From: Tetrahymena elliotti 4EA
Lineage: Eukaryota > Ciliophora > Oligohymenophorea > Hymenostomatida > Tetrahymenidae
DNA: 64,000 bases
Direction of reading: 5' to 3'
NCBI GenBank assembly: GCA_000231825.2
Contig: JH720331.1
Span: 589,441-653,440, forward strand
Under the pieces are notes generated by a model. The model ran no database searches. It was not told where the DNA came from and saw only the letters and a list, made by a program, of their open reading frames with translations. The position numbers and the translations under genes were made by a program. The first letter of the stretch is position 1. Each line of letters begins with the position of its first letter. This document shows, in pieces, positions 10,562 to 22,967 of the stretch.

Positions 10562-12557
10562 TCATTTAAATCTTAATAAATATTTAATTTTTGCCTGCTC
10601 AACTTTGTAAACAATAAATTCATTGTGAGTCATGTAATTCTTTTATATACAAAATTTTTTTAATATTTCTTAATCAATAAATTTAATTTTTTTTTTGTTT
10701 ACCTTAGACTAGGTTCTAACAGGTGTTCCACTAGGTACCTTAACTCCATTATGATTAGTAAATTATTCAGGACCAAGAGTACCCCAACCCCAACAAGAAT
10801 GTGTACCTTGAGGTAAATTACTTGCATTATAATCAGTTCTTTCAATTCTATTAGGGTTTCCAAGAGCTGCCTCTATAAGCATAATGTAATTTATACCTTA
10901 TGAATTTCCACAGCAATAGCCTCTAGATTTTTCAAACATATCAGCAAGATAAATACCTTTGCCATAGTTATATCCTATAAATAATTTTATTTTGTCAGTT
11001 AAATTAAAGTTAATTAAAAATAATGGTTTTACCTGAGGCTGGTGCTTCTGGAGGAGCAATACGGAGACCTTGTGAAAGAATACCAACAAAATTAGAAATT
11101 CTGGAACCATGCCAAAGAAGTGTATCATTTCCTATATCCTTTGTATATCTCTCATCTTCTCCAGCTCTATTTACCTCATAAATTTCTAGAATTTAAGGCT
11201 TTTGATAAGTACAACCTTCCTTGACATAATTCAAGATCATGTTTCTTGTGTCTTGCTAAAATGGTTAAAAAAATTAATATTAATATTTGAAATAGCAATT
11301 ATGGTATGAAAAGTAAGTACATCTTCAACTACTTTAATCTGAGCATTTAATTTCTTATAATTTTCATCAATAACAGCTTCTTCTGTGTCTGAGAGCTTTA
11401 ATAAATTAGTAGCAATCTTAAGATCTTCTAAGTTTTATAACATATCTAACTTCTACTTAACTTAATCTTCAGTTCTTAAAATAAAGTTGCTCATTTTACT
11501 AAATCCAAAATCATGAGGAATGTATGAGTAGAACTAGCTAGAGAGTTTTTCATATTTACTAGTTTCGTTATTTTTGATAGCTTCAGAGAGCTTTTAAATT
11601 TATAAAAAAATCTAAAAAACATTTTTTTAGAATAATTAATACTTCATTTAAAACTAGATAAGCTTATTTTATTGTTTGCTCTGCTAATTTTCCTAAAGGC
11701 ATCTTTTTTTGATCAAAACCAATATCTTTAATACTATTTTAAATCATTTTTGAATCAAAAATATCATTGATCATTATTTAAACTGCTTCAGAAAGCTTAC
11801 TTTGTTTTCTTTCCTTCTATTCCAACACTATTTTAGAAGAATAAAAAAATTGATGAAGAAGTTGGTTGGTAAATAAGTAATTTTAAGTTATTAAAGCATA
11901 AAAATAAGCAAGTAAAGAAAAGAGGAGAAGGTTATTTAAAAAATGTATTATTTACTTTCCTATTGCTTCTTTTCTTCTTCCTCATTATCTTTGTCATCAT
12001 CACCATATTTAATAAATATCTCAGTGTATCCACCCTTAATTTTATCTTTTTTCTTCTTTTCATAATCTTATATTGCTTTATCTAAACTAGGCTATAATAC
12101 ATTAGAATTCTATCCAGGAGTTCCGACTCTACCCCATCTGCAAAAAGTCCTAAATTATTCTATAGAAAAAAATTTATAAATTAATATTTGCCAAAAATAT
12201 TTTACAAGTAGTAGGATTATAGAGTATTTATCCAAGATAAAATTTGTTATTATTAGCACCACAGTTTGTTTAATTCAATGTAAAACTGTATATTGTATCA
12301 CCCATTTATAATACTTAAAATGTTGTCCCTACATTAGCTTATGAATCAACAGGGCATTTACCTAAATTAAATAAAGCTCATTGTTAATCACTTTATTTCT
12401 AAAACAATTTACTTTTGACAATTTCTTTGCTTGATTAGTCATCTGCACTTTCGTCTTTGATTTTTTTCTCAGGATCTTCCTTAGCTTCAGAAGCTGTTTA
12501 AGGAGATAAAGAACGGTCTTTGCCACTTCTCTTATTCTAATTTTTTTTAGGAGGCAT
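10562..12557 (-). CDS. Poly(ADP-ribose) polymerase, WGR type (PARP2/3-like)
   Basis: Eight exons on the minus strand, with introns at 12362-12412, 12160-12205, 11828-11955, 11591-11642, 11256-11320, 10975-11032 and 10640-10702. Product 510 residues. Residues 1-48 are a Lys/Ser/Asp-rich head starting MPPKKNQNKR. A WGR domain follows ([17 protein letters not shown] at 109-111), then an alpha-helical regulatory region (~170-310), then the ADP-ribosyltransferase domain. The catalytic H-Y-E triad is visible: His369 in LLWHGSR, Tyr403 in GKGIYLAD and Glu492 in [11 protein letters not shown]. The enzyme should transfer ADP-ribose from NAD+ to nuclear proteins at DNA breaks. The Glu marks a chain-forming rather than mono-ADP-ribosylating type. 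Length and WGR-plus-catalytic layout match PARP2/PARP3; there are no zinc fingers or BRCT domain. Confidence 0.92.
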
Positions 12558-14270
12558 TATGATTATCTTTCTTTAGTATTTTTTATTTATATTTAATAAT
12601 TTTATTTACTAAATCAAATATCTACTTATCTTTTAATCAACAAATAAATAATGATCTGTAATTAAATCAAATAGATTGTGAGATTATATTAATTTTTGAC
12701 AAATTCCATCCAATGCTTTTTGATTTTATTATCAAAACTGAGCGCTAAAATCTAAAATCCTTTACATTTGATATTTGATAGCTTATAAAAGTGTTTTTTC
12801 AATTAATATTAAAAAAATTTTACATGAAAATATATAAACCAAGTTCATTTATCTTTACCGAATTCATCATAGTTAACCAAAAAAAAATTGGTTGTTAAAA
12901 GTGTTAATAAAATTGAGGAAAACGAACACATCAAATATTATTTTAAACAGATGTCTTCCAAATTAAAATTAAAAGAAAAAATAAGTTTTATTTTTTATTC
13001 TTTAAAGAAAATAATCTAAATAAATAATAAAATTAAATTCAAAAAAGTAAATATAGATTGGCCCTGAAGAAAACATAATTATTAACTTATTTTTTCACCA
13101 TTCTCTGAGATCGTTAATTACTCTTGATATGTAAATTAAAATTAGGTTTTTAAAAATCTTCTCAGAAAATTTTAATAAACGATTAATTAAATTTATTATG
13201 TTTATTAATCTCTAATATTTCAAAATAAATCAAGTTAAGAGGTAATATAATTAAATGATCAGAAACTATTTAGCTTCTATATGATACCTTTTTTTTAGTT
13301 TAATATATCAGAGATATGAGATCAAAAAGGCATTCATCTACATAAATGTTAAAATATGTATTCAATTTAATATTTCTAGGAATTTTAATTCATGAAAAAA
13401 TAATTTTTAAGTTTCTTCAAAATTTTATTCCTTGAGTATCTTAAAAATTTAACCAAATAAAAATATGGAATAATACTATGAAATAAAACGATACATTGCT
13501 TCAAATCCCATCTGAAAAGGACATAAAAGTTATTGAAAATCCTGATTTATAATTTATTTTTGAGTTTGATTTCATGGATGATTTAATCATCTGTTTTATG
13601 AAAAAAACTATTATATTATTCAATCTCATGAAAGAATAATCAATTTTAATTTTATTTAAAATTTTAAAATTAGAAGTAATATTATCAAAATGAATTCTTG
13701 ATGTAAACAAATTAAAGTTTTTTTACTTGTTAAAGTGACTGAAATTTCACAAAATATTTTAGCTTTTAAACATTTTTATCTGTTAGAAAATAATTGTTAG
13801 GAATAGTTTAACAAAAAATTGTATATGAACTAATCAAATTGCTCTTTTTAACTTTTTTCTGAAAAAAGATTATTTGTTGAAGAATAATTTATCAGAAGTT
13901 AAAATTTAAAATATTTTCTGAATTCGTTTGAAAAGGAATAATTATAATTTCTTTTGAAATTATACTAATTTAACCAAATAAATGATGTTGATTATAATAA
14001 AATTTATGCAGAATTTGTCATTTTTAGTTTAAGAAAATTTATGTCATCAAGAATAGGTTATTTCTTTTAAACTTGCTAATTTATTTTATTGAATAAAATC
14101 AATTTAAATAATCAATAAGATTGCTAAAATTTGGTATAAATAATCTACTATTAACTTTTATTTAATAAGAACCTATTTTTAAAGTATTCATTAAATTTAT
14201 AAACAAAAATAGAAAGATGACAATTTAAGATATGCAATATGCTTCGTTAATCAAATAGTAATTTTAATTT
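12558..14270. other. Intergenic, no gene seen
   Basis: A+T-rich DNA between the start of the PARP gene and the stop of the proteasome gene (both minus). It should contain the PARP promoter near 12.6-13 kb. No coding-like frame longer than chance; a 69-codon minus frame near 13.5-13.7 kb has random-looking composition. Confidence 0.55.
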
Positions 14271-14954
14271 TCAGTGTATGTTAGTGAAGTGATAAGGAAG
14301 ATCTTTGTGATCGAAGAATTCACGAGTAACATTATCCTTAGTGATATTTACAAGTCTAATAATACCACCAGAAGAGCCATCTCTACTCATAGCATGAGCA
14401 AGAGCGCTCTTTACTAATTTTTTAGCAGATTCAAGATCCATATTGGGTCTGAAGTTGGCATCAACATAACTGAAAATAAAACCACTACCACTACCACCAA
14501 TAGCTACTTATTACTTAATGGAACTACCACTGGGTTGACAAGCATAGATGGAAGGACCATCGATATCATCAATACCAGCAACTATAACAGCAGCACTTAA
14601 ATTATCTTAATATTAATAGATCAAGTTTGAGAAGAGCTTGGCAGCAGTCTTGACTGTTGGTCTTCTTTGTAATTCCATAGAGTGGACATCTAAGTAATAA
14701 CGAACGTATGAACAAAGAGTTTGGGTATCAGCTGCACTACCACTTCTTAAACAGTAAATACGTTCATGTAAATAATCAACTTTATCTTAAGCTCTATCGG
14801 CAATGTAAGATCCTGAAGTGGTACGGGAATCGGCACCAACTAAAACACCACCATCATAAACTAAAGCCATAATAGAGGTACCTGTTGATTCAGCATGCTT
14901 GTAATCAAAAGGATCAGGGAGCATTTAAATATCTGATTGGACTGATTTGAACAT
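14271..14954 (-). CDS. 20S proteasome subunit beta-1 (caspase-like)
   Basis: Intronless frame of 227 residues. A 25-residue propeptide ends ...HAESTG, then the mature chain starts [19 protein letters not shown]. Counting from that Thr1, the active-site set is complete: Asp17 in GADSR, Lys33 in AQDKV, and the SGSAAD motif after position 45. Arg45 is the beta-1 hallmark that gives the caspase-like S1 pocket. [16 protein letters not shown] and [13 protein letters not shown] further mark beta-1 (PSMB6/Pre3). The subunit is cleaved autocatalytically at Gly25-Thr26 and sits in the inner beta ring of the proteasome. An intron just upstream cannot be fully excluded, but the propeptide length is normal. 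Confidence 0.95.
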
Positions 14955-16476
14955 TTCTTTCTTGAATTTCTAATTAAAAATAATGAATTTGATTATAAAA
15001 ATTTTATTTAATTGCTAAATATTTTAGATAGTAGTAAATATGGTTTTCTATGCTTTAAAATTCAATCTTGATGATAATTTTTAGTTTCTTGAATAAGTCT
15101 TACTTGACTTTTTTTGAATCTACTTTACTGAGTTTCTTCCTTCCTTTGTTTCTTTAATTTGTTTGACTGATTGAATCAATGTTTTCTTCACCTACTTATT
15201 TATTTATTGTGTGTGATTGCTTGTATTATTAATTTTTTGATATTTTTAATAATTAATTTAGAGATTTGCATGTATATTATTTATATTATCTTGTATTTTA
15301 TTTCACATTTCAATAAGAATAGTTTGTTTTATTTATTAATTTAAAAATAAGGGCAGATAGATACCTTCTTTTCTTCTTATTTTATTTAATTGATTCTTTT
15401 ATTTTTTTGTTTTTAAATTTCGGATATCTTTTCAAAAGCATAAATATCTCAATTCATTTTTTTCATTTTTTAATTGTTTTTTTTACATACAGTTTATTAA
15501 GAATATATACACAATATCTTAAGATCAGATAATATTTTGTTTTTTTCATCTTCGTTTTCTTAATATCTTCTTTTACCTTAATTCATTACTATATTTATTT
15601 CAATCAAATAAACTTGTTTTCTCATTCACATAAAAACTTATTTTAAATTATTTGAGCTGTTTAACAAACCTTTAAACGATCAATTCTAAAAAATTAATTT
15701 AACTTTTAAATTCAATTCATTTATTTACCAATTTAAATAAATTCTACTTTAATTTAATTCAAATAAAGAATTGTTATCCAATTATTTTTAAAATCTAAAA
15801 ATCTTTTCTTTCCTTCCAACACATATTTATATATTTAAAATCTCAAATTAATTTAAATTAAAGAATTAAAATAAATCTACTTAATTTAATTTAAGATTAA
15901 CAAATTAAATCAAATACCATTAATTCATCTATTTCAACATTTTTTTCTAATCATAAATTTTGTTTTTCTGATAACAAAATTTATTTATTTCTTCAATTTC
16001 GAATTAAAAAAAGGTTTTCCTATTTTTCCCTAATACTTTTTTCAATAATTAATAAATTTTTGATTGAAATTATTTAAAAAAAACATTTTTAATAGACTCT
16101 AATATTTCATTCCTTGTTTTTTCTATTTTTTGATACTGTTTTTCAAAAATTAAATTAATTTTTATTCTAATATTTTAATGAATAAAAATACCATCTAATA
16201 ATTATTTCTTTGGGTTGTTATAACAAAAACATAATCTCTTTATTAGGATACTTCTATATGCTTACCAGTGGAAATAGTAATTATTATCTATAAGAATAAA
16301 ACATAAATTTTAAGATTTAATGAAGAAATATTCTTTAAAAAAATAATTGTTATTAATTTTATGATTGAAAAGAAATTGCGGATATTACAATAAATTAATT
16401 TAATAGTATAAAGAATATTATTTTTGATATTAAAAATTTTATAGATAATAATTATTTGATATTTGCAAAGGTTAAA
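14955..16476. other. Intergenic between divergent genes
   Basis: 1.5 kb of T-rich then A-rich sequence between the starts of the proteasome beta-1 gene (-) and the Bdp1-like gene (+). It presumably holds both promoters. 15.3-16.2 kb is strikingly pyrimidine-rich on the + strand with many TTTATTT/TTAATTTAA words. No gene seen. Confidence 0.55.
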
Positions 16477-17485
16477 ATGTAAGAAAATACAGATAAGCAG
16501 AATATTTAAAAAATTTAAGATGAATGGTAAAAAGGGTTTTTTGATAAACTTAAAGAAATAGGAGTAGATTAAGATAATAAATAAGATAAATTGTTGGCAA
16601 TCAATGGGGATCTTTAATTGTATGTTTATTAAGTAGAAGATAAATTAAAAAGAATTTCAATTATATAAAAATAGACAAAATTTGAATAAAAAAGAAGAGT
16701 CCATTCATAATGAAGAAAACACCTTAAGAGGAACAGTAAATGATATATTGGTAATTAGCAATTATTATCAGATAAGTATTAAGTTTGACCATTTAAATTT
16801 AGAGGAAGAGAAAAAAGGATAAGGGCGATGTTAAATCTAATAAAAAATCCAAAGAAGAAGATAAGGATTCACCAAACAAAGTAAAAATAAATAGCAAATA
16901 ATGGAAGAAAGAAGAACTCAAAAAATTTTATAAAGTAACATTTAGTAGAATAGCAATTTATTTTTAGTAAGAAATGTATCTAATAAAAAGGGATTAAAAA
17001 CATATGGCTTAAATTTTTAATTGATTAGTGATTATATGAAAACAAAGACTATGAAATAAGTTAGAGTAATTTTTTAAATGCGGTAAAGCTAAAAAAAATA
17101 TAAATTAAGTAAAAATATAATAGAGAATGCAAAATTAATAAAAAATCGATAGATGAAACACTTAAGTATTATGATGAAACTGGACAAAAAAAGGCAAGAA
17201 AAATAATTAGAGCAAAAATGTCATAGTTGAAAAGATTAAGCAGTGGTTTGTAAAGTTAAAAAAGTTTAGAATAACTCTCTCTATAACCATCAAATAACTA
17301 TTAACTTTCTAAAACTGAAAGTGCAAACTCAGCATTTGATGTATTAATTATTAAATTAAATTTATATACTTATTGTAATATTCTTTTTTTAGTTTATGGA
17401 TTCGTAGATTGCAAATTTTTGCAAAAATAAAATTGAGGAAAAGGAAAATTAACATTATTAGCAAGAGAAAAAAGAAGAAAAATGA
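16477..17485 (+). CDS. Bdp1/TFIIIB B''-like SANT-domain protein, very short
   Basis: Six exons (16477-16619, 16675-16735, 16803-16934, 16991-17065, 17110-17340, 17393-17485) give 244 residues. Residues ~102-160 read QWKKEELKKFYKGLKTYG, then NFQLISDYMKTKTMKQVR, then QKYNRECKINKKSIDETLK. This matches the Bdp1 SANT pattern (W..EE..KFY..L...G..F..IS.......KQ....KYN.E...N...ID..L). Bdp1 is a subunit of TFIIIB, which recruits RNA polymerase III to tRNA and 5S genes. The flanks are charged and disordered: QK-rich at the N-terminus, K/E/Q-rich at the C-terminus. Splice sites in the SANT region were chosen because they restore the domain across three introns. The protein is much shorter than known Bdp1, so another SANT protein remains possible. 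Confidence 0.6.
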
Positions 17486-18256
17486 CAGTTTAAAATAAAA
17501 ACTATTCTCATAAAGATTCTAAAAGCTTGGAATAAAAAATATTTATTATAAAAAATGTATAAAAGTTAATATTATATTAAATTATTTTGTTATAAATTAA
17601 GCTTATTAAATTAATATCATTTAATGCTTTCTTGATATATTTATTACATTATTTGTAGATAATAATTCTAACAAGTAATAATTTGTTAAAATTTGAAATT
17701 CAAAATATTTTAAATTATTTGTAAAAATTTTAAGTCAAACCTTCTATTAATTGTTCACATAAGAAATTTAAAAAAATTTGAATTGGAAAAAAAAGTATTT
17801 GTTATTAGAATTAAGAATTATTTTGGATTTCTTTTAAAGTTTATTGTAACTAATTATAGGATTGTATCTCAAGTTATAACAATTTTAAAAAAATAGGCAT
17901 TTGTACTTTTATCTCAAATAAGTTGCACATAATTGGAATTATAAATTAAATTTGTGTTGTGTTGTAACAGATAAATTTAAAGTATTACTAATACTAAATT
18001 TATTTAAAATATTTGATCAAATTAAATTGCATTTGATTAGAATTAAAATAAATACTTTCAGCGATTTATTAAGTTGAAACATAAAAGTTATTGCAAGTTT
18101 AAAATAACTTAGATTTCCTTAATAAATTCAATCTTCTTTTAATTTTATTGAATGAATGACACATATGAATTATTATTATTAATAAATTTGAAAATAAAGC
18201 TTTTGTTATATTTATGTTTATTAATTCTTGTTTTATTATTTATATTTATGTTTATT
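17486..18256. other. Intergenic between convergent genes
   Basis: A+T-rich sequence between the Bdp1-like gene (+) and the VWA gene (-). Nothing coding seen; holds both 3' ends. Confidence 0.6.
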
Positions 18257-21200
18257 TCAAGACTATGCATTAAATGCTTCTACATTATAGTCTAAATCTG
18301 AATTACCATAGATCTTATTAGTGATAGCTTAGAATGCAATATCTATTTCTTCTTTTTTATTATTTGTTTTTATAAATATACCATTCTTTGTTTTTTCACA
18401 ATACTATCTGAAAATCTTTGTGGCATACTTATCTAAACCACAACCAATTATCATAATGTTAACATCTGATTCTGCTAGTATCTACATTAATTCTGGTTCT
18501 GAAATTTTAGAGCAGCTATCACCACCGTCTGTAAAAATAACAATCCATTTAGAATGATCTTTTGGTACTGCTTTTTAAAAGAGTTTAATTGCTGTATAAA
18601 TGGCCTATCTTACTGCAGACTCTCCACAGGGTTTTCTTTTTAAATAGCTCTTAATTGAATTTCTTAGGAAAATAGTATTATTTTCTTTCTCATTCAATTC
18701 GAATATGACATCAACATTTTCATTAAACTTGATAAAAGCCACTCTATCGTCTTTTTGCACATAATTATCAAAAATTTATAAAAATTTTTTAATGGCAACA
18801 TATTTTTAAGACTTAGCTTTAGGATTAATTGAAGAATCGTATCTCTTTTTATCATCTTCATCTTGCTCTTCTTCAACATCATCAGGATCGTTATCATTCT
18901 CTGTACCTATGACTTTATGACCCATACTATATGAAAAATCTGCTATGATTACTATATCTTTCCATTTCTTTTCGAAATTATTTTTAATCAGCTTTAGTAA
19001 TCCAGGAGCTTAATCTATTAGATTTTATTCTTCTAAAATTTCTTTAATGCTTTTCAGACACTATTCTCTTACATATGGATCATAGTATTTACCAGTTCTC
19101 AAGCAATTGTTAAATACTTCTAGAGATTTTTTGTATTTATAAATTTATTTAAGGAACAATCCGAATTGCAATTGTAAATGTTAATCAACAATTTCAGGTG
19201 GAATATCATTTTTAAAATTCTCATTAAATAATTCATACATTTGTTTATATTTTTTAAGACTTGTTTCTGCTGATGTAAGCTTGCTAAATGATTATTCAAG
19301 AATTTTATCATAATTATTTTTATCTTTTTGCTTATAGAAATATTAAGCTTTTTCAATAAATGCCTAAATTAATTTTAAGTTGTTGAATATAAAACGACTT
19401 TTGTGCTTCCCTCCAAGTCTTTCTGTTAATCTGAAGCTATTTATTCATTAAATTTATTAAAATTTAAAATTATTTATAATATAAAAATTACTAATCTATT
19501 GAGTTGCTCAAATACTCTTATCTTGTTTATTCATTTGTGCTTATGTAATAGCCTTATAAATATGCCCTAGCTAGCTAATATGCTCTATTAGCTATTACTT
19601 ACTCAAATAAAGTTTTGTTTGCTGTACAAACGAGAATAGGCTCCTTACGCTCTTTACGATTCTTAAATTAGTTATAAAAGTGATAATTGTAAGTATAGTC
19701 ATAAGGTTTTAGAGACTAATACCCATTAAATGGTCTAATTTTATAAAAAGAGAATATATTTTCTATTAATAATAGCTCCATTAAATCTCTTTCTGCTAGT
19801 TAAAAGGCTTGCTTATAAGAGCTTATTGCTTCCTCAATTCTTCCTAACTTCATATTAATATTACCCATATTATTTAGTACAATACCCATACCTTTTCTGT
19901 TATCCAACTTTTCGAACATAAGGAAAGCATTAGAATATTTAATTAAAGTTTCTGCATTAAGTCCATCATAATATTTATCATCTCCATAAACAATGATTTA
20001 ATTTAAGAAATCAAAATTCTTGTACAACTAATCAATTTCTTGCCAATGTTCTAATATTTTTGAAGATAAGTTAAAATATAAAAAAAAAAAAATTTAAATA
20101 TACTGTTTGTGTCATTCTAGACATTAACATACAATTAGCGATTAGCTATTTCTTTTACTTTATCTTTTAAGAGATTAATAGGTTAAGTAACATGGTCAGA
20201 GTATTGATAGATATAATAAGTAATTAGTATTATTAATATCACTAACACAGCTATTCCTATAAATAGTAATTACGACATGCTATCTTTTATATCAGAAATG
20301 GTAGACTGAAAGATTGAAGAACTTTAAGGAATCTTAGTAATAGCAGTAAAGGCAATATTTCCTAATGTTTATTAATAGAAAGTTATGAATAAACAATCAC
20401 AATTTTAAGAAATGTAGCTGATTAAAATCATAACCAATTTTTTTGATTAAAGATATAATAGAAATTAAGAAAGAAAAATATACCTTAATTGTTTTAGATT
20501 GCTTAGTTTACTTTTTATTTGATAGAAAAAATCGAGATTTAGTATTCATCATTTCCATTCTAGTAACTGCTGGTGGCGAGATAATCATTTGTATAGTCAG
20601 AATAATATTTGTTAAATTAATTATAGAAATTAGTAGCATCTTTGGATTGATCATACCAATCAACATTAAATTCAGTTTTCCAAATGTTTTATTTTACAAA
20701 CATATTTTAAAAATCTAAGTAAACTAATGGAGTGTATAGTTGCCTAGGAGTCATAATTTAACTAACTTATGTAACATAAACGTGATCTATTCCTTTTCCT
20801 TAGAGAGATTGTAAAAAGCTTAAAGTAAATTTAATAAAGTTGGTACAAATAGAACCACAATAATCGCCTGAGTTATATTGAGAGCATCTTGGATCACTAA
20901 AATTGGTAACACAATATTCTTGGTATTAAATTTAAAGTTCACCACATGTCAGAGCTAAACAGTCAGTTACAATAATCACATCTTTCCCTAAAAATCTTGT
21001 CAACTGATATGTAAAAAAAAATCTTGATTGATTCCTTTAATATATTTATCTTGTGTATTCATTAGCACCTAGGGCACTTGAAATCAATGGAGTAGTTGTT
21101 GCATAATCTTGGGCAGGAAATGAAAACAATAATTAGTTTGGACCATCAAAAAGAATTATATTTACATTATATAAATCAACATCTGTCTTTACAGCTCTTA

Positions 21201-22074
21201 GCATACCAAATAATCCTAAAGTTAACTGTTATATATAGGCATCAAATCCTGGCTGAATTGGTTTTAATGACTGTTAATTTGGATAAACCCATGTTATCTA
21301 TCCAAGATCATATTTTAATAGATTACTGTACACATTTAACTGAGGATCTTTCATATTTGAAGAATCAAAATCTGAAATATGAACACCAATTTTAGTAAAA
21401 TCTGCATTTGGGTTCACATTTTTGTAATTATAGATACTTAAAAGTTATTTATAAACTTTTTAACTTTTATCAGTCTCCTGTTGAATCAAATTTATGTATG
21501 CATTACCATAATGCAATCCCATAGCTCTTGTAAAATCAATTTATACTTTTCCTATCTCTTCTGTAGTAGTTTAACTAATGTGATCTGAAAGTAAAATAGC
21601 TAAAAAATAATTGATGACACCTGTAAAAACAATTCCTGAAAGAAGAAACAATAGAATAATACAAACAATCTTTAATTTTAGCTTATCTAAGCTCTTTTTG
21701 GCAGGTTTGCCATCTTAACCATCATTAATCTCTTAAGAAAATTTCTTTTATGATTGAATATTCCTTTGTGTTTATAATTGAGTACTTTGTTAATTTTCAG
21801 GACTCAAATCAAGTTGATTCAATTCATTGCTATAGCCATTCTCTTTAGAAAAATCTAACTTTTTTTACTTTCTTTACAAATTATCAATATTGATCACTAC
21901 ATTATCAGAGTAATTTTTTTTAGCATACAAACTTGATTAATTTTAATCTTCTAATTCTATTAACTGCTACTTCATTTATTGTATCTAACTTGGCTATTTT
22001 AATTAACAATCAAATTAGAAATTTGATTCTTTTACTTTTCTTAATTTAAATATATTTGATTGATTGCTTTGCAT
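18257..22074 (-). CDS. Two-pass membrane protein with sensor-like ectodomain, HAMP-like linker, TPR-like helices and VWA domain
   Basis: Four exons with introns 20362-20483, 20051-20103 and 19437-19491; 1195 residues. Order of parts: Q/N/K-rich cytosolic head (1-130); membrane segment ~134-155 (VCIILLFLLSGIVFTGV); a ~400-residue extracellular region with paired cysteines and a sensor-like end (GNIAFTAITKIPQSSS), compatible with a Cache-type fold; membrane segment ~562-583; a HAMP-like linker (HVTQPINLLKDKVKEIAN); helical TPR-like repeats (KLGRIEEAISSYKQAFQLAE); then a von Willebrand A domain with a complete MIDAS start DFSYSMG (~968) and IVIFTDGGDSC. The ectodomain probably senses a ligand and signals to the cytosolic VWA, which binds Mg2+ and a partner. 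The layout resembles an alpha2-delta/Cache protein turned inside out. Ligand and partner unknown. Confidence 0.8.
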
Positions 22075-22967
22075 AGAATCAAAAAAAGCATAAAAAATAT
22101 AATCAAATATAAAATATTGATGATAATCATAGCTATTAAAATATACAATTAATATAGTGATTTGCCCATGAAAAATTTAAACATATAATTTCAGGATAAA
22201 TACTTATTTGTTCATTTTCACCTTCGAAAAGAAAAATTAATATTTACCACATATTACACATATTTGATATTCATTGTAATAAATTGATATTTTTCTCAGT
22301 TATTTTATTCGATTTCTATTTTGAAATATTGGTGAAAAAAAATAAACTTACTTAAAATTCAATGAGCCCATTTCTGTTCTTATTATTAAAATAATTATAG
22401 TCAAAAATTGTAGATTTAATTGTTTAATTTAATAAATTTAAATGCATTTTTAGAAACCAAAGAAATTTATTCAGTTTGTGAAAAGAATTTCTGAGAATTT
22501 TAAAAATAACAAACTCATAAACCAACCCAACTTTTTGATATTTTTATTCATTTTATAAAAACGAGTTTTAAGAAATATTTTATATTTATTATGGAGTTGA
22601 AATTTATCAATTTAAAAATTTTAATTAAAAATTTACTTAAAAAAAGAACATGATTCAAAATTGAAATGAAAATAAAGTTTTATTATCAAAATATCAATGT
22701 AATTTAATTTAAAGAAAAAGAAATTTTATAATATTTAGATTATTTCTTTTTAAATGATCATCTAATTTTTTGTATTTTATTCATCAGTAATAATTGATAT
22801 ATGTTAAAAATACATTATTATAAATTACAAGTACTTTTTAGATAATTTTTAAGAATGAGTTAATATTTTTAGATAGAATTTGCTTTATTTTTTGAAGGAA
22901 TATTAAATGATTATTGAAATTTTATTAATTAATTAAAAATAGTTTTTATTTTTTGAGATTATTGTTT
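22075..22967. other. Intergenic, tandem minus genes
   Basis: 0.9 kb of A+T-rich DNA between the stop of the B-box/WD40 gene and the start of the VWA gene, both on the minus strand. Should carry the VWA gene promoter. No coding-like frame. Confidence 0.6.

Noticed and set aside
13501..13710. 69-codon minus frame
   Set aside because: Random-looking Phe/Ile/Lys/Ser composition in A+T-rich intergenic DNA.
21010..21025. Possible frameshift at a homopolymer in the VWA gene
   Set aside because: A first count suggested a TGA after the T run. Recounting gives nine bases (A on the + strand, 21013-21021), and the frame stays open.
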